From NCBI GenBank assembly GCA_002071415.1, contig MWFC01000017.1, positions 1 to 41,681 on the forward strand: a DNA stretch of 41,681 nt. Direction: 5' to 3'. Each line of letters starts with the position of its first letter. The first letter of the stretch is position 1. A program made the translations under genes and the position numbers. The stretch comes from Bacteroidetes bacterium ADurb.Bin012 (lineage in GTDB: Bacteria; Bacteroidota; Bacteroidia; Bacteroidales; TTA-H9). This document shows positions 8,248 to 15,403 of the stretch, piece by piece. The notes beneath the pieces were generated by a model that made no database searches, was not told the origin of the DNA, and was given only the letters and a program-made list of their open reading frames with translations.

Positions 8248-9323
8248 AATTCTTGCTGGACTGGTGAATCGGTTTCTTCTTCATTTTCGGTGTCCGATAC
8301 GGCCGATACATCCGATACATTCGATACAGGTTTGTAGCCCATCTTCTCGGCTTTTTTGAGTCGGCGCTGGACGAGGCCCAGGGAGACATTCAGCTCCTCT
8401 GCGATGGCGCGAAGGGTCTTGCCCTTTGCGTGGAGGTCGGCGATTTGCTTGACGTCTTCCGGAACTTCCAGGGCGTCACCGATGGTCTCACCAATCTGCT
8501 GGGCTTCGGTGCTTGGCTTGATGAAGTCGAAGAAGGTGCGGCCGTTTTCCTTGACGATTTCGTAGACCTGGACGTTGGATGCGTCGTAGTGCTTCTCGCC
8601 TGCGCGGTATTTGACCTGCTTGACGTATCGGTAGTTCTTATTCTCGGCGGAGAGGCCAATGGCAATGGCGCTGTCAAAGAAGTTGATGAGCTGGGCGCTG
8701 CCGGCAAGGCTGTACTGGGACATTACCTGGTAGCCGTGGACCTTGGGCGTATGAGCCAGAACGATGATTGTGAGGCCGAGGGTCTTCTTGAGTTTCACCA
8801 GGCGCTTCATGAATTCGGAGGCTGCGGAGGCTTTCTCGGAGTCACGGGCGATGAAGGTGATGTTGTCGATGAAGATCTTGCGGATGCCGAACTTGGCTGC
8901 TTCCTCAACGCTGGCCAGGATGGCTTTGTCCATGTCGGAGCCGTCGATGTCTTCCGGGTCGATCTCTGCCCTGAGGAAGTTTTCCGGAAAGACGTGGCGG
9001 ATGCCCAGTTCGGTGTCTGTGTAGCGGAGCTGGAACTGTTTGTCGGAGAGTTCGCAGTCGATGTAGAGGACGGGCTCCTCGGCGGCAATTTCTTCGGCCA
9101 GCTGTGTAGCAAAGATGGATTTGCCGGCGTTTGATACGGCGAAGAGGACGATGTTCTCGTTCTCGACGATGAGGCCTCCACAGAAGAAGCGTGGGTCGGG
9201 CCTGGTTAGGGATTCCTCAACCCACTGATTGGCCCGCTTGACGGAAAGGGCGCCAATCTTGATGGGCAGGGCCTGGGCCTTCCGGCCTTCAGCTGCCAGA
9301 GCTTGGATGGGGTTGTCTTCCAT
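8226..9323 (-). CDS. RepA-like AAA ATPase with C-terminal HTH
   Basis: 365 aa. A RecA/RepA-type ATPase core starts near residue 55: Walker A AVSNAGKS, then a Walker B-like KIFIDNITFIARD, then the IIVLAHTPK segment typical of the AAA_25/RepA helicase group. After residue 290 a helix-turn-helix is suggested by KGKTLRAIAEELNVSLGLVQRRLKKAEKMG, so the protein may bind DNA itself. Likely role: hexameric helicase or initiator for element replication, working with the primase-like protein that follows. The C-terminal tail beyond the HTH is a variable Asp/Glu/Ser/Val-rich stretch. Confidence 0.8.
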   Translation of the reverse strand: MEDNPIQALAAEGRKAQALPIKIGALSVKRANQWVEESLTRPDPRFFCGGLIVENENIVLFAVSNAGKSIFATQLAEEIAAEEPVLYIDCELSDKQFQLRYTDTELGIRHVFPENFLRAEIDPEDIDGSDMDKAILASVEEAAKFGIRKIFIDNITFIARDSEKASAASEFMKRLVKLKKTLGLTIIVLAHTPKVHGYQVMSQYSLAGSAQLINFFDSAIAIGLSAENKNYRYVKQVKYRAGEKHYDASNVQVYEIVKENGRTFFDFIKPSTEAQQIGETIGDALEVPEDVKQIADLHAKGKTLRAIAEELNVSLGLVQRRLKKAEKMGYKPVSNVSDVSAVSDTENEEETDSPVQQELWNTPTD

Positions 9324-9343
9324 TGCTGCGGGGTTTCATCGGG

Positions 9344-9676
9344 TTATGCCTGTGGCTGCTGGGGACGTTTCTGGCCGTAGAGTTTGAGGGCGTATTCGAC
9401 GTCGGTCATGATCTTGCGGCCTTCCTGTTTGATGGCAGGCTTGAGCCAGCTCTTCTTCCATTCGCTGGCGGTCTTGTTACAGACGTCGAACAAGTCGGCG
9501 ATGCCTTTGATGCCGTAGACAAGACGGCCGGTGAAGGTGGGGCCTTCTTTGGCTTCGGCGGCTACTGCAGGTTGAGGCTTGGCCTGGACTTCCAGGGCGG
9601 GCAGGTTCTCTTTGAGAACTTCGATGAATTCCTCGACATTGAGGTGGAGGATGTAGGATTTAGGGTCTGTTTTCAT
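9344..9676 (-). CDS. HTH / DUF3853-like element protein
   Basis: 110 aa from the ATG at 9676, preferred over an upstream start because AAAGGA sits just ahead of it. The C-terminal half (GIKGIADLFDVCNKTASEWKKS, then KIMTDVEYALKLYG) looks like the winged-helix excisionase or DUF3853 proteins of Bacteroides elements, in which a helix-turn-helix recognises DNA. The N-terminal half is acidic with an Ala/Pro linker. It sits between the unknown 302-aa protein and the RepA-like ATPase, a common position for such regulators. Probable role: DNA-binding regulator or replication/excision accessory factor. Confidence 0.65.
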   Translation of the reverse strand: MKTDPKSYILHLNVEEFIEVLKENLPALEVQAKPQPAVAAEAKEGPTFTGRLVYGIKGIADLFDVCNKTASEWKKSWLKPAIKQEGRKIMTDVEYALKLYGQKRPQQPQA

Positions 9677-9794
9677 AACGTTTCCTTTGTTAATGATGTA
9701 TCTGGCTGCAAAGGAAACGACTTGACTATCAATAAAATATGGATTACCGTGAGGCTTACGGTAACCCATTACGTGATGTCAGGTAATCGGGTGA

Positions 9795-10703
9795 TTACGC
9801 CCGGAAGACGTCCATTATTGTCTGGATCTTCGGCGTGAGTTTTTGATTCTTGCGGTTGTTGTATTCGCAATAGGTCTTGGCGTAATTGCGGTAGGGCTGC
9901 CACTGGTCAAAGGGTGACCAGCGGATCTCCTTGAAGAGGGCCGTGGAGAAGGTGGCGACGAAGACGGTAAGCTCCGTTTTGGTGCCGATGAAGTGGAAGT
10001 GATCATCCAGGAGCTGGGCGTCTTGGGCGCGGTGCCAGTAGCGCATGGCCTCGGGACTTGAGAGCTCGGTTGGGATGTCGGCGGTAGCTGTCCTTACTGG
10101 GTCGGTGGCCGGCTGGTCGTCGATGGCTTCCTCGTCCCACTTCAGGGGCTTGGCTTTCTTGATGAGCTTGTCGGTGAAGGACTTGATCTTGCCGGTGAGC
10201 TTGAACATTTCCTCGCGGTTGTAGCTGGGATGGACCTGCTGCAGGAGTTCTTTGATGCAGTGGCCATTGCGAAGATAGTAGTAGTCTAGGGCGGCGAGGG
10301 TGTGTTCTATGGCGCAGTAGATGGCGTCGGCAAAGGCGAGACGGGCGCCTTTTGTCATGCGGCCGAGACGGGAGGGAAATTCCTCGAGGGTACGGAGGGT
10401 GGCGAAGAGTTCGGCACCGTTCTCGGGCATCTTGGCCTTGGAGGCGAAGCTGTCAATCCGGTCGATGAAATCGTCAAAAGTAAGCTGCTGTTCGCAGGGG
10501 CATCCGGCTTTCTCGTAGAGGGCCATCGCGCGTGCTTCGTGGGTGGTTTTCTGGTCGGCATTTTCGGTAATAGCGGAGGCTTCAGGTGTCAGGAAATTGC
10601 AGATCCAGGGGCAGGTTCCTTGCCTGCACTTGCTGCATTTGACGCATCTGTTCATATAGTCCCGTATGACCTCGATTATGCTTCCCAGCGTATCCATTGG
10701 CAC
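9795..10703 (-). CDS. Unrecognised 302-aa element protein with Cys cluster
   Basis: 302 aa with a GTG start; an ATG at 10697 is an alternative, and AGGAG lies 6 bases before the GTG. The N-terminus has a dense cysteine cluster (CVKCSKCRQGTCPWIC, residues 20-35) that could bind zinc or another metal. The rest is mostly helical and the C-terminus is rich in aromatic and basic residues (FDQWQPYRNYAKTYCEY). I do not recognise the family. As first gene of the HTH-RepA-primase-amidase operon it may take part in replication, mobilisation or regulation. A 9-codon reading frame (ATG at 10707) overlaps its start and might be a leader peptide; that is weak. Confidence 0.6.
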   Translation of the reverse strand: MPMDTLGSIIEVIRDYMNRCVKCSKCRQGTCPWICNFLTPEASAITENADQKTTHEARAMALYEKAGCPCEQQLTFDDFIDRIDSFASKAKMPENGAELFATLRTLEEFPSRLGRMTKGARLAFADAIYCAIEHTLAALDYYYLRNGHCIKELLQQVHPSYNREEMFKLTGKIKSFTDKLIKKAKPLKWDEEAIDDQPATDPVRTATADIPTELSSPEAMRYWHRAQDAQLLDDHFHFIGTKTELTVFVATFSTALFKEIRWSPFDQWQPYRNYAKTYCEYNNRKNQKLTPKIQTIMDVFRA

Positions 10704-10766
10704 ATTATGCTCCTATCCGTTTTGCTTACTCATTGATACTCAATTGGTTGGTTTTGGTTAATGGTG

Positions 10767-10804
10767 AAAAAAGGCCCTCCCGAGGCGGTGAGGTCTCGGG
10801 AGGG
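10767..10804 (-). terminator. Strong Rho-independent terminator of the small transcription unit
   Basis: On the minus strand a perfect 10-bp stem CCCTCCCGAG / CTCGGGAGGG with a 10-nt loop is followed by CC and six T. It ends the small transcript that starts near 10982 and lies ahead of the replication operon. Confidence 0.85.
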
Positions 10805-10837
10805 TGTCAGGCTCTGCCCCCTGGCGGGAGCTGTGGG

Positions 10838-10951
10838 CTATTTGACCTCCATGAGAATCCTCGTGGCTCGGTTGCGGGCGTCCGGCACAGCGGTGAGTCG
10901 CTGCGTCGCGCCCACCGGCTCGTTTCCAAAATTGGCCGTCGGAATTCTCAT
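10838..10951 (-). CDS. Possible 37-aa small protein inside the small transcript
   Basis: An uninterrupted ATG-to-TAG frame of 37 codons, too short for ordinary gene finders, lies within the predicted small RNA. The peptide starts MRIPTANFGNEPVG and ends RATRILMEVK; it is basic with no membrane segment. The predicted 5' leader is about 30 nt without a clear Shine-Dalgarno, which is usual in Bacteroidetes. Its start codon sits in the inner stem and its stop beside the outer stem, so it could be an accident of the RNA fold or a coding small RNA. Codon-level conservation would decide. Confidence 0.35.
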   Translation of the reverse strand: MRIPTANFGNEPVGATQRLTAVPDARNRATRILMEVK

Positions 10952-10988
10952 ATTAGCTTTTGTGTTTGTTGGGGTCAAATACCGATTA

Positions 10989-11019
10989 CAAAATTAAAAT
11001 TTTTGCCTCGTGTATGCAA
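10989..11019 (-). promoter_or_regulatory. Bacteroides-type promoter of the small transcript
   Basis: On the minus strand TTG (11017-11019), 20 bases, then TAATTTTG (10989-10996) match the Bacteroidetes TTG-N19-21-TAnnTTTG consensus. It places the transcript start near 10982, at the first base of the outer stem. Confidence 0.75.
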
Positions 11020-11056
11020 GAGACTGTAATAGAATGTGGTGGAAAAGTTATCAACA

Positions 11057-11084
11057 ATGGCCCTCCAGGGGTCTGGGGGGCCAT
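11057..11084 (-). terminator. Hairpin after the DUF4143 ATPase gene
   Basis: A 12-bp stem (ATGGCCCTCCAG / CTGGGGGGCCAT, one G-T pair) with a 4-nt loop lies 29 bases past the ATPase stop. The T tract after it is weak, so terminator function is only likely. Confidence 0.55.
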
Positions 11085-11112
11085 TTCGTTGGAACTATGG
11101 TAATTCGAACTG

Positions 11113-12438
11113 TTATTCACCCTGTTCGGGCACCGGAATACCCTCTGCACGAAGATATCCTTCGATTGCGTAGAGCGGGAGATTCTCCATCCAGTCCTGG
11201 TCGATGTAGTTCTTCATCGAGACGCGGAGGCCTTTGAGAACTGGATGCTCGTCGATGTATGTCTTGAGCGATTTACCCTTGACGTTTTCTTCAGCCTTGG
11301 CCTCTATAGGAATGACTCGTTTTTCTGTCTGGACAGAGAAATCTATCTCGCACTCAGACTCATTGGACGAATGGTAGAAGGTGGGGATCTGAATGCGTGC
11401 GAGCTGCTCGTTGACGTAGCACTCCGTGAAAGCACCTTTGAACTCCTTGAAGATGTTGTCGCCCACCAGCATCTGGGAGGCCGGCACATCTGTCATCGCG
11501 CCCAGTAGACCCACATCCAGCGGGAAGATCTTGAACACATCGAAATCTTCGTAGAATTTGAGCGGGTACTCGATCTTGGAGACGCGGTGGATTTTGTAGA
11601 TGAGACCGGCATCCTTGAGCCAGGTGATGGCCACTTCAAAGTCTTTGGCCCTGCCACCTTTTCGAACGGCGCCATAGATGAATTTCTTGTTTTCCTTGGC
11701 CAAATGCGATGGCAGGGAGTCCCAGACCATCTCGATGCGGGGAACCTCTTTCTTGGGTGCATGTTTGGAGAAGTCCTTACGGTATCCAGCAAGGATATCT
11801 TTCTGGATCATGCGAACGGCATTGAGGCCTTTCCCTTCGATATAGCCGGCTACGGCCTCGGGCATGCCACCAACGTAGTAGTATTGGCGCAGGAGGTCAA
11901 TATACTTCTGGCTAAGGGTGTTTACGGCGGGCCAGTCACAGCTGAGGAGGAGCTGCGTGAGTTTCTCATTTCCGGTGGCGTTCAGGAACTCGTGCAGGGA
12001 CATCGGGAACATTCGGACCAGTTCCACCATGCCGACCGGGAAAGACTGGTCTTCGTGGATGGAGATACCCAGCAGCGAACCGGCGACGGCGACGTCGTAC
12101 TGCGGGAAGTCTTCCTTGAAGTATTTGAGACAGCCGAGGGCGGCGGCGCTTTCCTGAATTTCATCAATGATGATGAGGGTGTCCTTCGGCACAATGTCTA
12201 CGCCGGTATGTGCGGATAGAGTGCGAAGAATGCGCGGTATGTCGTGGTCCGGCTCGAAGATGGACTTGGCCACGGCATCTTTGTCCAGGTTGACGTAGGA
12301 GAAGTTTTTGAACTCCTTGCTGCCAAACTCTTTGAGAATGTAGGTCTTGCCTACCTGACGGGCACCGTCAAGGACGAGGGGCTTATGGTCTCTACGAGAC
12401 TTCCACTCAAGTAGTTTTTCGTATATTTCTCTCTTCAT
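11113..12438 (-). CDS. AAA ATPase with DUF4143 domain
   Basis: 441 aa. The N-terminal AAA_14 domain has Walker A GARQVGKT (25-32) and Walker B TLIIIDEIQES near residue 90. The C-terminal DUF4143 region contains a nuclease-like pattern ECEIDFSVQ...IPIEAKAEE (about 370-390), reminiscent of PD-(D/E)xK folds. These proteins are widespread in Bacteroidetes and archaea; their biochemical role is largely unknown and toxin- or defence-like roles have been suggested. It lies between the integrase and the small transcript, with its own promoter inside four phased repeats, suggesting tight autoregulation. Confidence 0.88.
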   Translation of the reverse strand: MKREIYEKLLEWKSRRDHKPLVLDGARQVGKTYILKEFGSKEFKNFSYVNLDKDAVAKSIFEPDHDIPRILRTLSAHTGVDIVPKDTLIIIDEIQESAAALGCLKYFKEDFPQYDVAVAGSLLGISIHEDQSFPVGMVELVRMFPMSLHEFLNATGNEKLTQLLLSCDWPAVNTLSQKYIDLLRQYYYVGGMPEAVAGYIEGKGLNAVRMIQKDILAGYRKDFSKHAPKKEVPRIEMVWDSLPSHLAKENKKFIYGAVRKGGRAKDFEVAITWLKDAGLIYKIHRVSKIEYPLKFYEDFDVFKIFPLDVGLLGAMTDVPASQMLVGDNIFKEFKGAFTECYVNEQLARIQIPTFYHSSNESECEIDFSVQTEKRVIPIEAKAEENVKGKSLKTYIDEHPVLKGLRVSMKNYIDQDWMENLPLYAIEGYLRAEGIPVPEQGE

Positions 12439-12447
12439 ATTACAAAA

Positions 12448-12557
12448 ATTCTGACGAATATGAGATTGTTTTTAACATAAATTCGGACGAATCACGGAGG
12501 CAAATATACATTTATTCCGACGAATACGGAAATGTTTTCAACAATAATTCCGACTAT
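12448..12557. repeat. Four 33-bp-phased ATTCNGACGAAT operator-like repeats
   Basis: The near-palindrome ATTCNGACGAAT begins at 12448, 12481 and 12514, with a decayed fourth copy (ATTCCGACTAT) at 12547. The period is exactly 33 bp with 21-bp spacers, and spacers 1 and 3 share a TGTTTT-AACA core. Half-sites ATTC(G) and CGAAT are inverted around GA. The copies bracket the predicted ATPase promoter: copy 4 upstream and overlapping the integrase stop codon, copy 3 between -33 and -7, copy 2 at the start site, copy 1 in the leader. Confidence 0.8.
12501..12532 (-). promoter_or_regulatory. Promoter of the DUF4143 ATPase gene
   Basis: On the minus strand TTTC (12529-12532), 20 bases, then TATATTTG (12501-12508): a perfect -7 box and a near-consensus -33. 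One of the phased repeats fills the spacer. Confidence 0.6.
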
Positions 12558-13948
12558 TTCTTCTTAAAAGCCTCCTCCATTTTCTTGATGGCGTCTTTCT
12601 TGGCGGATTCAGTAATGTCGATGTAGGGGCGCATGGACTTGTAGTCGCAGTGGCCGGTGAACTTCATGACCACATCAGGAGCGATGCCGTTGGAGAGAGC
12701 GAAGCAGATGAAGGTCTTGCGGCCGGTGTGGGTGCCAACCTGGGACCATTTGGGGAAGACGTCATCGTGCCGTACTCCGTTGCGGTAGAGGGTGATCTTG
12801 ACGGGCGTATTGAATTCGCAGATCTCGCAGAGGTCTTTGAGGCAGCGGTTCATCTGCTGGTTGGTCATGTACGGGAGGGCGCGGTTGCCGGGGAATTCTT
12901 TGTCTTTGTACTTCTCCAGGATAGCCAGAGCGTTTTGGTGGAGGACGATGGGCAGGCGGTCGTGGGTCTTCTGGGTGGTGATGGTTAGGACGCCATCGTG
13001 GATGTCAGTTCGCCTGACCTCAACGACATCGGAGTAGCGGAGGCTGGTGAATGCGCAGAAGCAGAAGAGGTCGCGGGCGATGGACATGCCTTCGTGCTCG
13101 ATGACTTTCTTCTCGTACTCCTTGCCGTTCATATCGTGGAGTTTGAGCTTGGTGCCGGTCTTGGGAATCTCGAGATTGAAGACTTTGTCCAATTCGTCCT
13201 GCGTGAGGAAGATGACGGGCTTTTTGACGGTCTTGAAAACGGGCTCGTAGGACTCTATATCGCGCACCTGCGTGTATTTCTTACGTATGGCCCAGCGGAG
13301 GAACCAGGCGAGGTTCTTGTAGACTTTTTCGGCTGAACTCTCCTCCAGGCCGGCAGTGGAGCGGAGGTAATTGATGAATTTGTCGATGCCGTTCTGGTCA
13401 TAGAAGTCCAGGCCCACGTTTTTCTTGAACTTATTCAGGTGGTTCTTGAGGGACTTGACCATCTTGCGTGTCTCCATGCTCCACTCTTTGATGCGGCTCT
13501 CTTCGTTGATGAATTCGTCCATGTAGTCAACGGCCGGCTTTATCTTCACCTTAGGCTCCTTTTCCTCAGCAGCCGCTACCTTCTTTTCGATGACCTCCTC
13601 GCTGTCTTTGCTGCTGATGGCGGCGATCTTTGCTGCGTTTTTGTTCATGACCTTCTGAAACTCCTTCAGCATAGCCTCCGAAGTGGGCTTGTCATCCAGG
13701 GTGAGGTCGTACGTTGTGAAGTGGGTGCGGATGTCCGTGATGCGGGAATTGATGACGCGGTAGTCCTTGCCTTCTTTATTGATGGCGCCGTGCTTGACCT
13801 GCTCTTTGACGTCATCCCATTTGTCGGCGCTGCAGGTGTAGCCGATGAGCTTCTGCAGGCGGGTGCCGCGGATGTTTATGTCGGCCCTGATGGGGCACTC
13901 TCCCGACTTGTTGATGTCGTTCTTTTTGAGGTAGAATCTGATCTTCAT
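12554..13948 (-). CDS. int: Tyrosine recombinase / integrase
   Basis: 464 aa. It catalyses site-specific integration and excision of the element. The N-terminal arm-binding region (1-100) is followed by a SAM-like core-binding domain (about 135-230) and the catalytic domain with Arg304 (TSLRYSDV), His407 and Arg410 (HTGRKTF), His433 (TGHCDY) and the nucleophile Tyr442 (MRPYIDI). The set is complete, so it should be active. Layout and length fit Bacteroides conjugative/mobilisable transposon integrases. An Ala/Lys/Glu linker near 105-135 is unusually charged. AGGAAG precedes the ATG. It lies at the edge of the GC-rich element with a repeat cluster upstream, as expected near an attachment site. 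Confidence 0.93.
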   Translation of the reverse strand: MKIRFYLKKNDINKSGECPIRADINIRGTRLQKLIGYTCSADKWDDVKEQVKHGAINKEGKDYRVINSRITDIRTHFTTYDLTLDDKPTSEAMLKEFQKVMNKNAAKIAAISSKDSEEVIEKKVAAAEEKEPKVKIKPAVDYMDEFINEESRIKEWSMETRKMVKSLKNHLNKFKKNVGLDFYDQNGIDKFINYLRSTAGLEESSAEKVYKNLAWFLRWAIRKKYTQVRDIESYEPVFKTVKKPVIFLTQDELDKVFNLEIPKTGTKLKLHDMNGKEYEKKVIEHEGMSIARDLFCFCAFTSLRYSDVVEVRRTDIHDGVLTITTQKTHDRLPIVLHQNALAILEKYKDKEFPGNRALPYMTNQQMNRCLKDLCEICEFNTPVKITLYRNGVRHDDVFPKWSQVGTHTGRKTFICFALSNGIAPDVVMKFTGHCDYKSMRPYIDITESAKKDAIKKMEEAFKKK

Positions 13949-14150
13949 ACGCTTCCTTTTTGGCTTCCGGTGTAGTGTTCAGTATTACGTAGTAATACCA
14001 GGGGTTTTGGGTTGTCCGTCCCAGTTGGGAAATCGGCCTTGTAGCTACGTGAGAGGGCGATTTTGGGGTTAATCTGGGACGCTCCTGGGCTTCCGTCCCA
14101 GTCCGTCCCACTTCCGTCCCACTTTTTTACTACACGCAAAGTTAGCGTAT
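13949..14150. other. Presumed attachment-site region: palindrome and CCGTCCCA repeats
   Basis: Upstream of the integrase lie a palindrome GTATTAC-GTA-GTAATAC (13982-13998) and four CCGTCCCA copies (14016, 14093, 14103, 14114), with an inverted TGGGACG near 14075. The last three are spaced 10 and 11 bp, one DNA turn apart, as expected for protein-binding arm sites. Base composition turns AT-rich just after 14120. I could not match a core direct repeat at the left edge, so the exact crossover site is not defined. Confidence 0.5.
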
Positions 14151-14419
14151 TACTTTCTAATTCGCAAATATTTCTGCAAAATGTTGTGTTTTCGGCAGTT
14201 ACGAGAATTTATTTGCGGTTGTTTACCGTCTGTTATTTTCAGTTCGATTCTTCCTATAACTAGAAATGGCAAATCTATGGTGCTCTTGAAATCTTCATAC
14301 ACGAGATTGATGGTGCTGCTATTTGCATGATAGGGCTTGTCGAATTTTGAGTGAATGTTGAAAGAATCTGAAATTTTTCGATTGAAGGAGAAAATTATGC
14401 ATGGTATGGGTTGTTTCAT
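14150..14419 (-). pseudogene. Possible remnant of a gene interrupted by the element
   Basis: An 89-codon minus-strand frame (MKQPIPCIIFSFNRK...) lies just outside the element, in AT-rich chromosomal DNA. Its composition is compatible with coding and its 3' end runs into the presumed junction, so it could be the 5' part of a gene split by integration. I recognise no domain. A chance frame is equally possible. Confidence 0.25.
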
Positions 14420-14440
14420 GAAAAAAATAATTTATTTTTG
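14411..14440 (+). promoter_or_regulatory. Bacteroides-type promoter of the polysaccharide export genes
   Basis: TTG (14411-14413), 19 bases, TATTTTTG (14433-14440): an excellent match to the phylum consensus. The leader to the export gene start is about 145 nt. The promoter lies outside the element and is intact. Confidence 0.75.
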
Positions 14441-14591
14441 CGCCAGAAAATAAGGTCATCCAAAAAGACACTAAAGGGCCATATAGTTGAACAGGTTAAT
14501 TGAAATCCTTACAATAAAAACTCTCCTATCGGGTCCGATCAACAGCAATGGCTTACAAGATGTCTTATCATAAATGCATAAACACTCAGGA

Positions 14592-15383
14592 ATGAAAAAA
14601 AGTTTCAACGCTTACGGAGGTATTTTTATTCAGGTTCTTCTATTATCGATGATGATGATTTCGTGTGTACCTCAGAAAAAAATCAAATATTTTCAATCAC
14701 TTGCCAAGGAAGATACACTCGAGATTTTCGAATTTTCCCCAAAACCCGATTATCGTTTGAAGGTGGGCGATAACCTTTACATCAAAGTTCAAAGCCTGGA
14801 CGAAAAAACCTATAAGTTCTTCAATTATGAAGACATGGGTAGAGCGACCAATATAGGTTATAGTGATGCAAACATATATCTTACAAGCTATACCGTTAGC
14901 GATTCGGGCTACATTCATTTTCCTTTCGTGGGCAAAATTTTTGTCTCGGGGCTCACTGTAGATGAGGTGTCGAAAAAACTTCAGGACATTGTCGACCAAT
15001 ACCTGGTTGAAACCACTGTAATCGTAAAACTGGTCAATTTCAAGATTACCGTATTGGGAGAGGTAAAAAATCCCGGGACTTATCTTATTTATCAGGATAA
15101 AATCAATATTTATGAGGCATTGGCTAAAGCTGGCGATCTTACCGTATTTAGCGACCGAAATAAAGTGGTGCTGGTAAGGCAAGACCAAAACGGTGCCAAA
15201 TTGCATCGTATTGATTTGACTAAAAAGAATTTTCTCGAATCGCCTTACCTTTATTTACTTCCTAATGACATTGTCTATGTTGAGCCTTTAAGAGCTAAAC
15301 AATACGCTTTTGCTGCCTTCCCGTACGACCTTCTTTTTTCTACTATCACAACAACATTGCTCATTCTCAATTATTTCAAATAG
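14592..15383 (+). CDS. Polysaccharide export lipoprotein (Wza-like)
   Basis: 263 aa from ATG 14592; an ATG at 14574 would add six residues, but the later start gives a cleaner signal peptide (MKKSF..., lipobox MISC). The outer-membrane lipoprotein has a Poly_export domain (YRLKVGDNLYIKVQS, then SDSGYIHFPFVGKIFVSGLTVDEVSKKL) and an SLBB-like segment (ITVLGEVKNPGTYLIYQDKINIYEALAKAGDLT). The C-terminus ends in a hydrophobic segment (LLFSTITTTLLIL), as in Bacteroidetes family members. It would form the outer-membrane exit for exopolysaccharide with the tyrosine kinase encoded 20 bases downstream. No glycosyltransferase genes follow. Confidence 0.88.
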   Translation: MKKSFNAYGGIFIQVLLLSMMMISCVPQKKIKYFQSLAKEDTLEIFEFSPKPDYRLKVGDNLYIKVQSLDEKTYKFFNYEDMGRATNIGYSDANIYLTSYTVSDSGYIHFPFVGKIFVSGLTVDEVSKKLQDIVDQYLVETTVIVKLVNFKITVLGEVKNPGTYLIYQDKINIYEALAKAGDLTVFSDRNKVVLVRQDQNGAKLHRIDLTKKNFLESPYLYLLPNDIVYVEPLRAKQYAFAAFPYDLLFSTITTTLLILNYFK

Positions 15384-15403
15384 AATCTTAAAAGTATCGA
15401 AAA

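Larger units (their letters stand above)
10767..10982 (-). ncRNA. Candidate structured small RNA of about 215 nt
   Basis: A self-contained transcription unit on the minus strand: a near-consensus Bacteroides promoter (10989-11019), a predicted start at about 10982, and a strong terminator. The first nine bases of the predicted transcript (TATTTGACC, 10973-10981) are exactly complementary to GGTCAAATA (10839-10847). Inside it ATGAGAAT pairs with ATTCTCAT (about 10944-10951 with 10851-10858), extended by CC/GG past a one-base bulge. Further inside are GGGCG/CGCCC and a CAGCG-CGCTG hairpin. Nested complementarity from the very first base argues for a folded RNA, although the same interval also holds a 37-codon reading frame. 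I cannot name the RNA class. Confidence 0.55.

Noticed and set aside
8430..9134. Long plus-strand frame of 234 codons
   Set aside because: It is exactly antisense to the RepA-like ATPase, a side effect of high GC and codon bias; the minus-strand protein has clear motifs.
10761..10997. 78-codon plus-strand frame opposite the small transcript
   Set aside because: It lies antisense to the promoter, stems and terminator of the small transcription unit and has no start signal or domain of its own.
12448..12557. CRISPR array
   Set aside because: Only four copies of a 12-bp unit, short spacers that resemble each other, and no cas genes. It fits an operator array better.
14222..14240. tRNA-like GTTCGATTC sequence
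   Set aside because: No acceptor, D or anticodon arm can be built around it.
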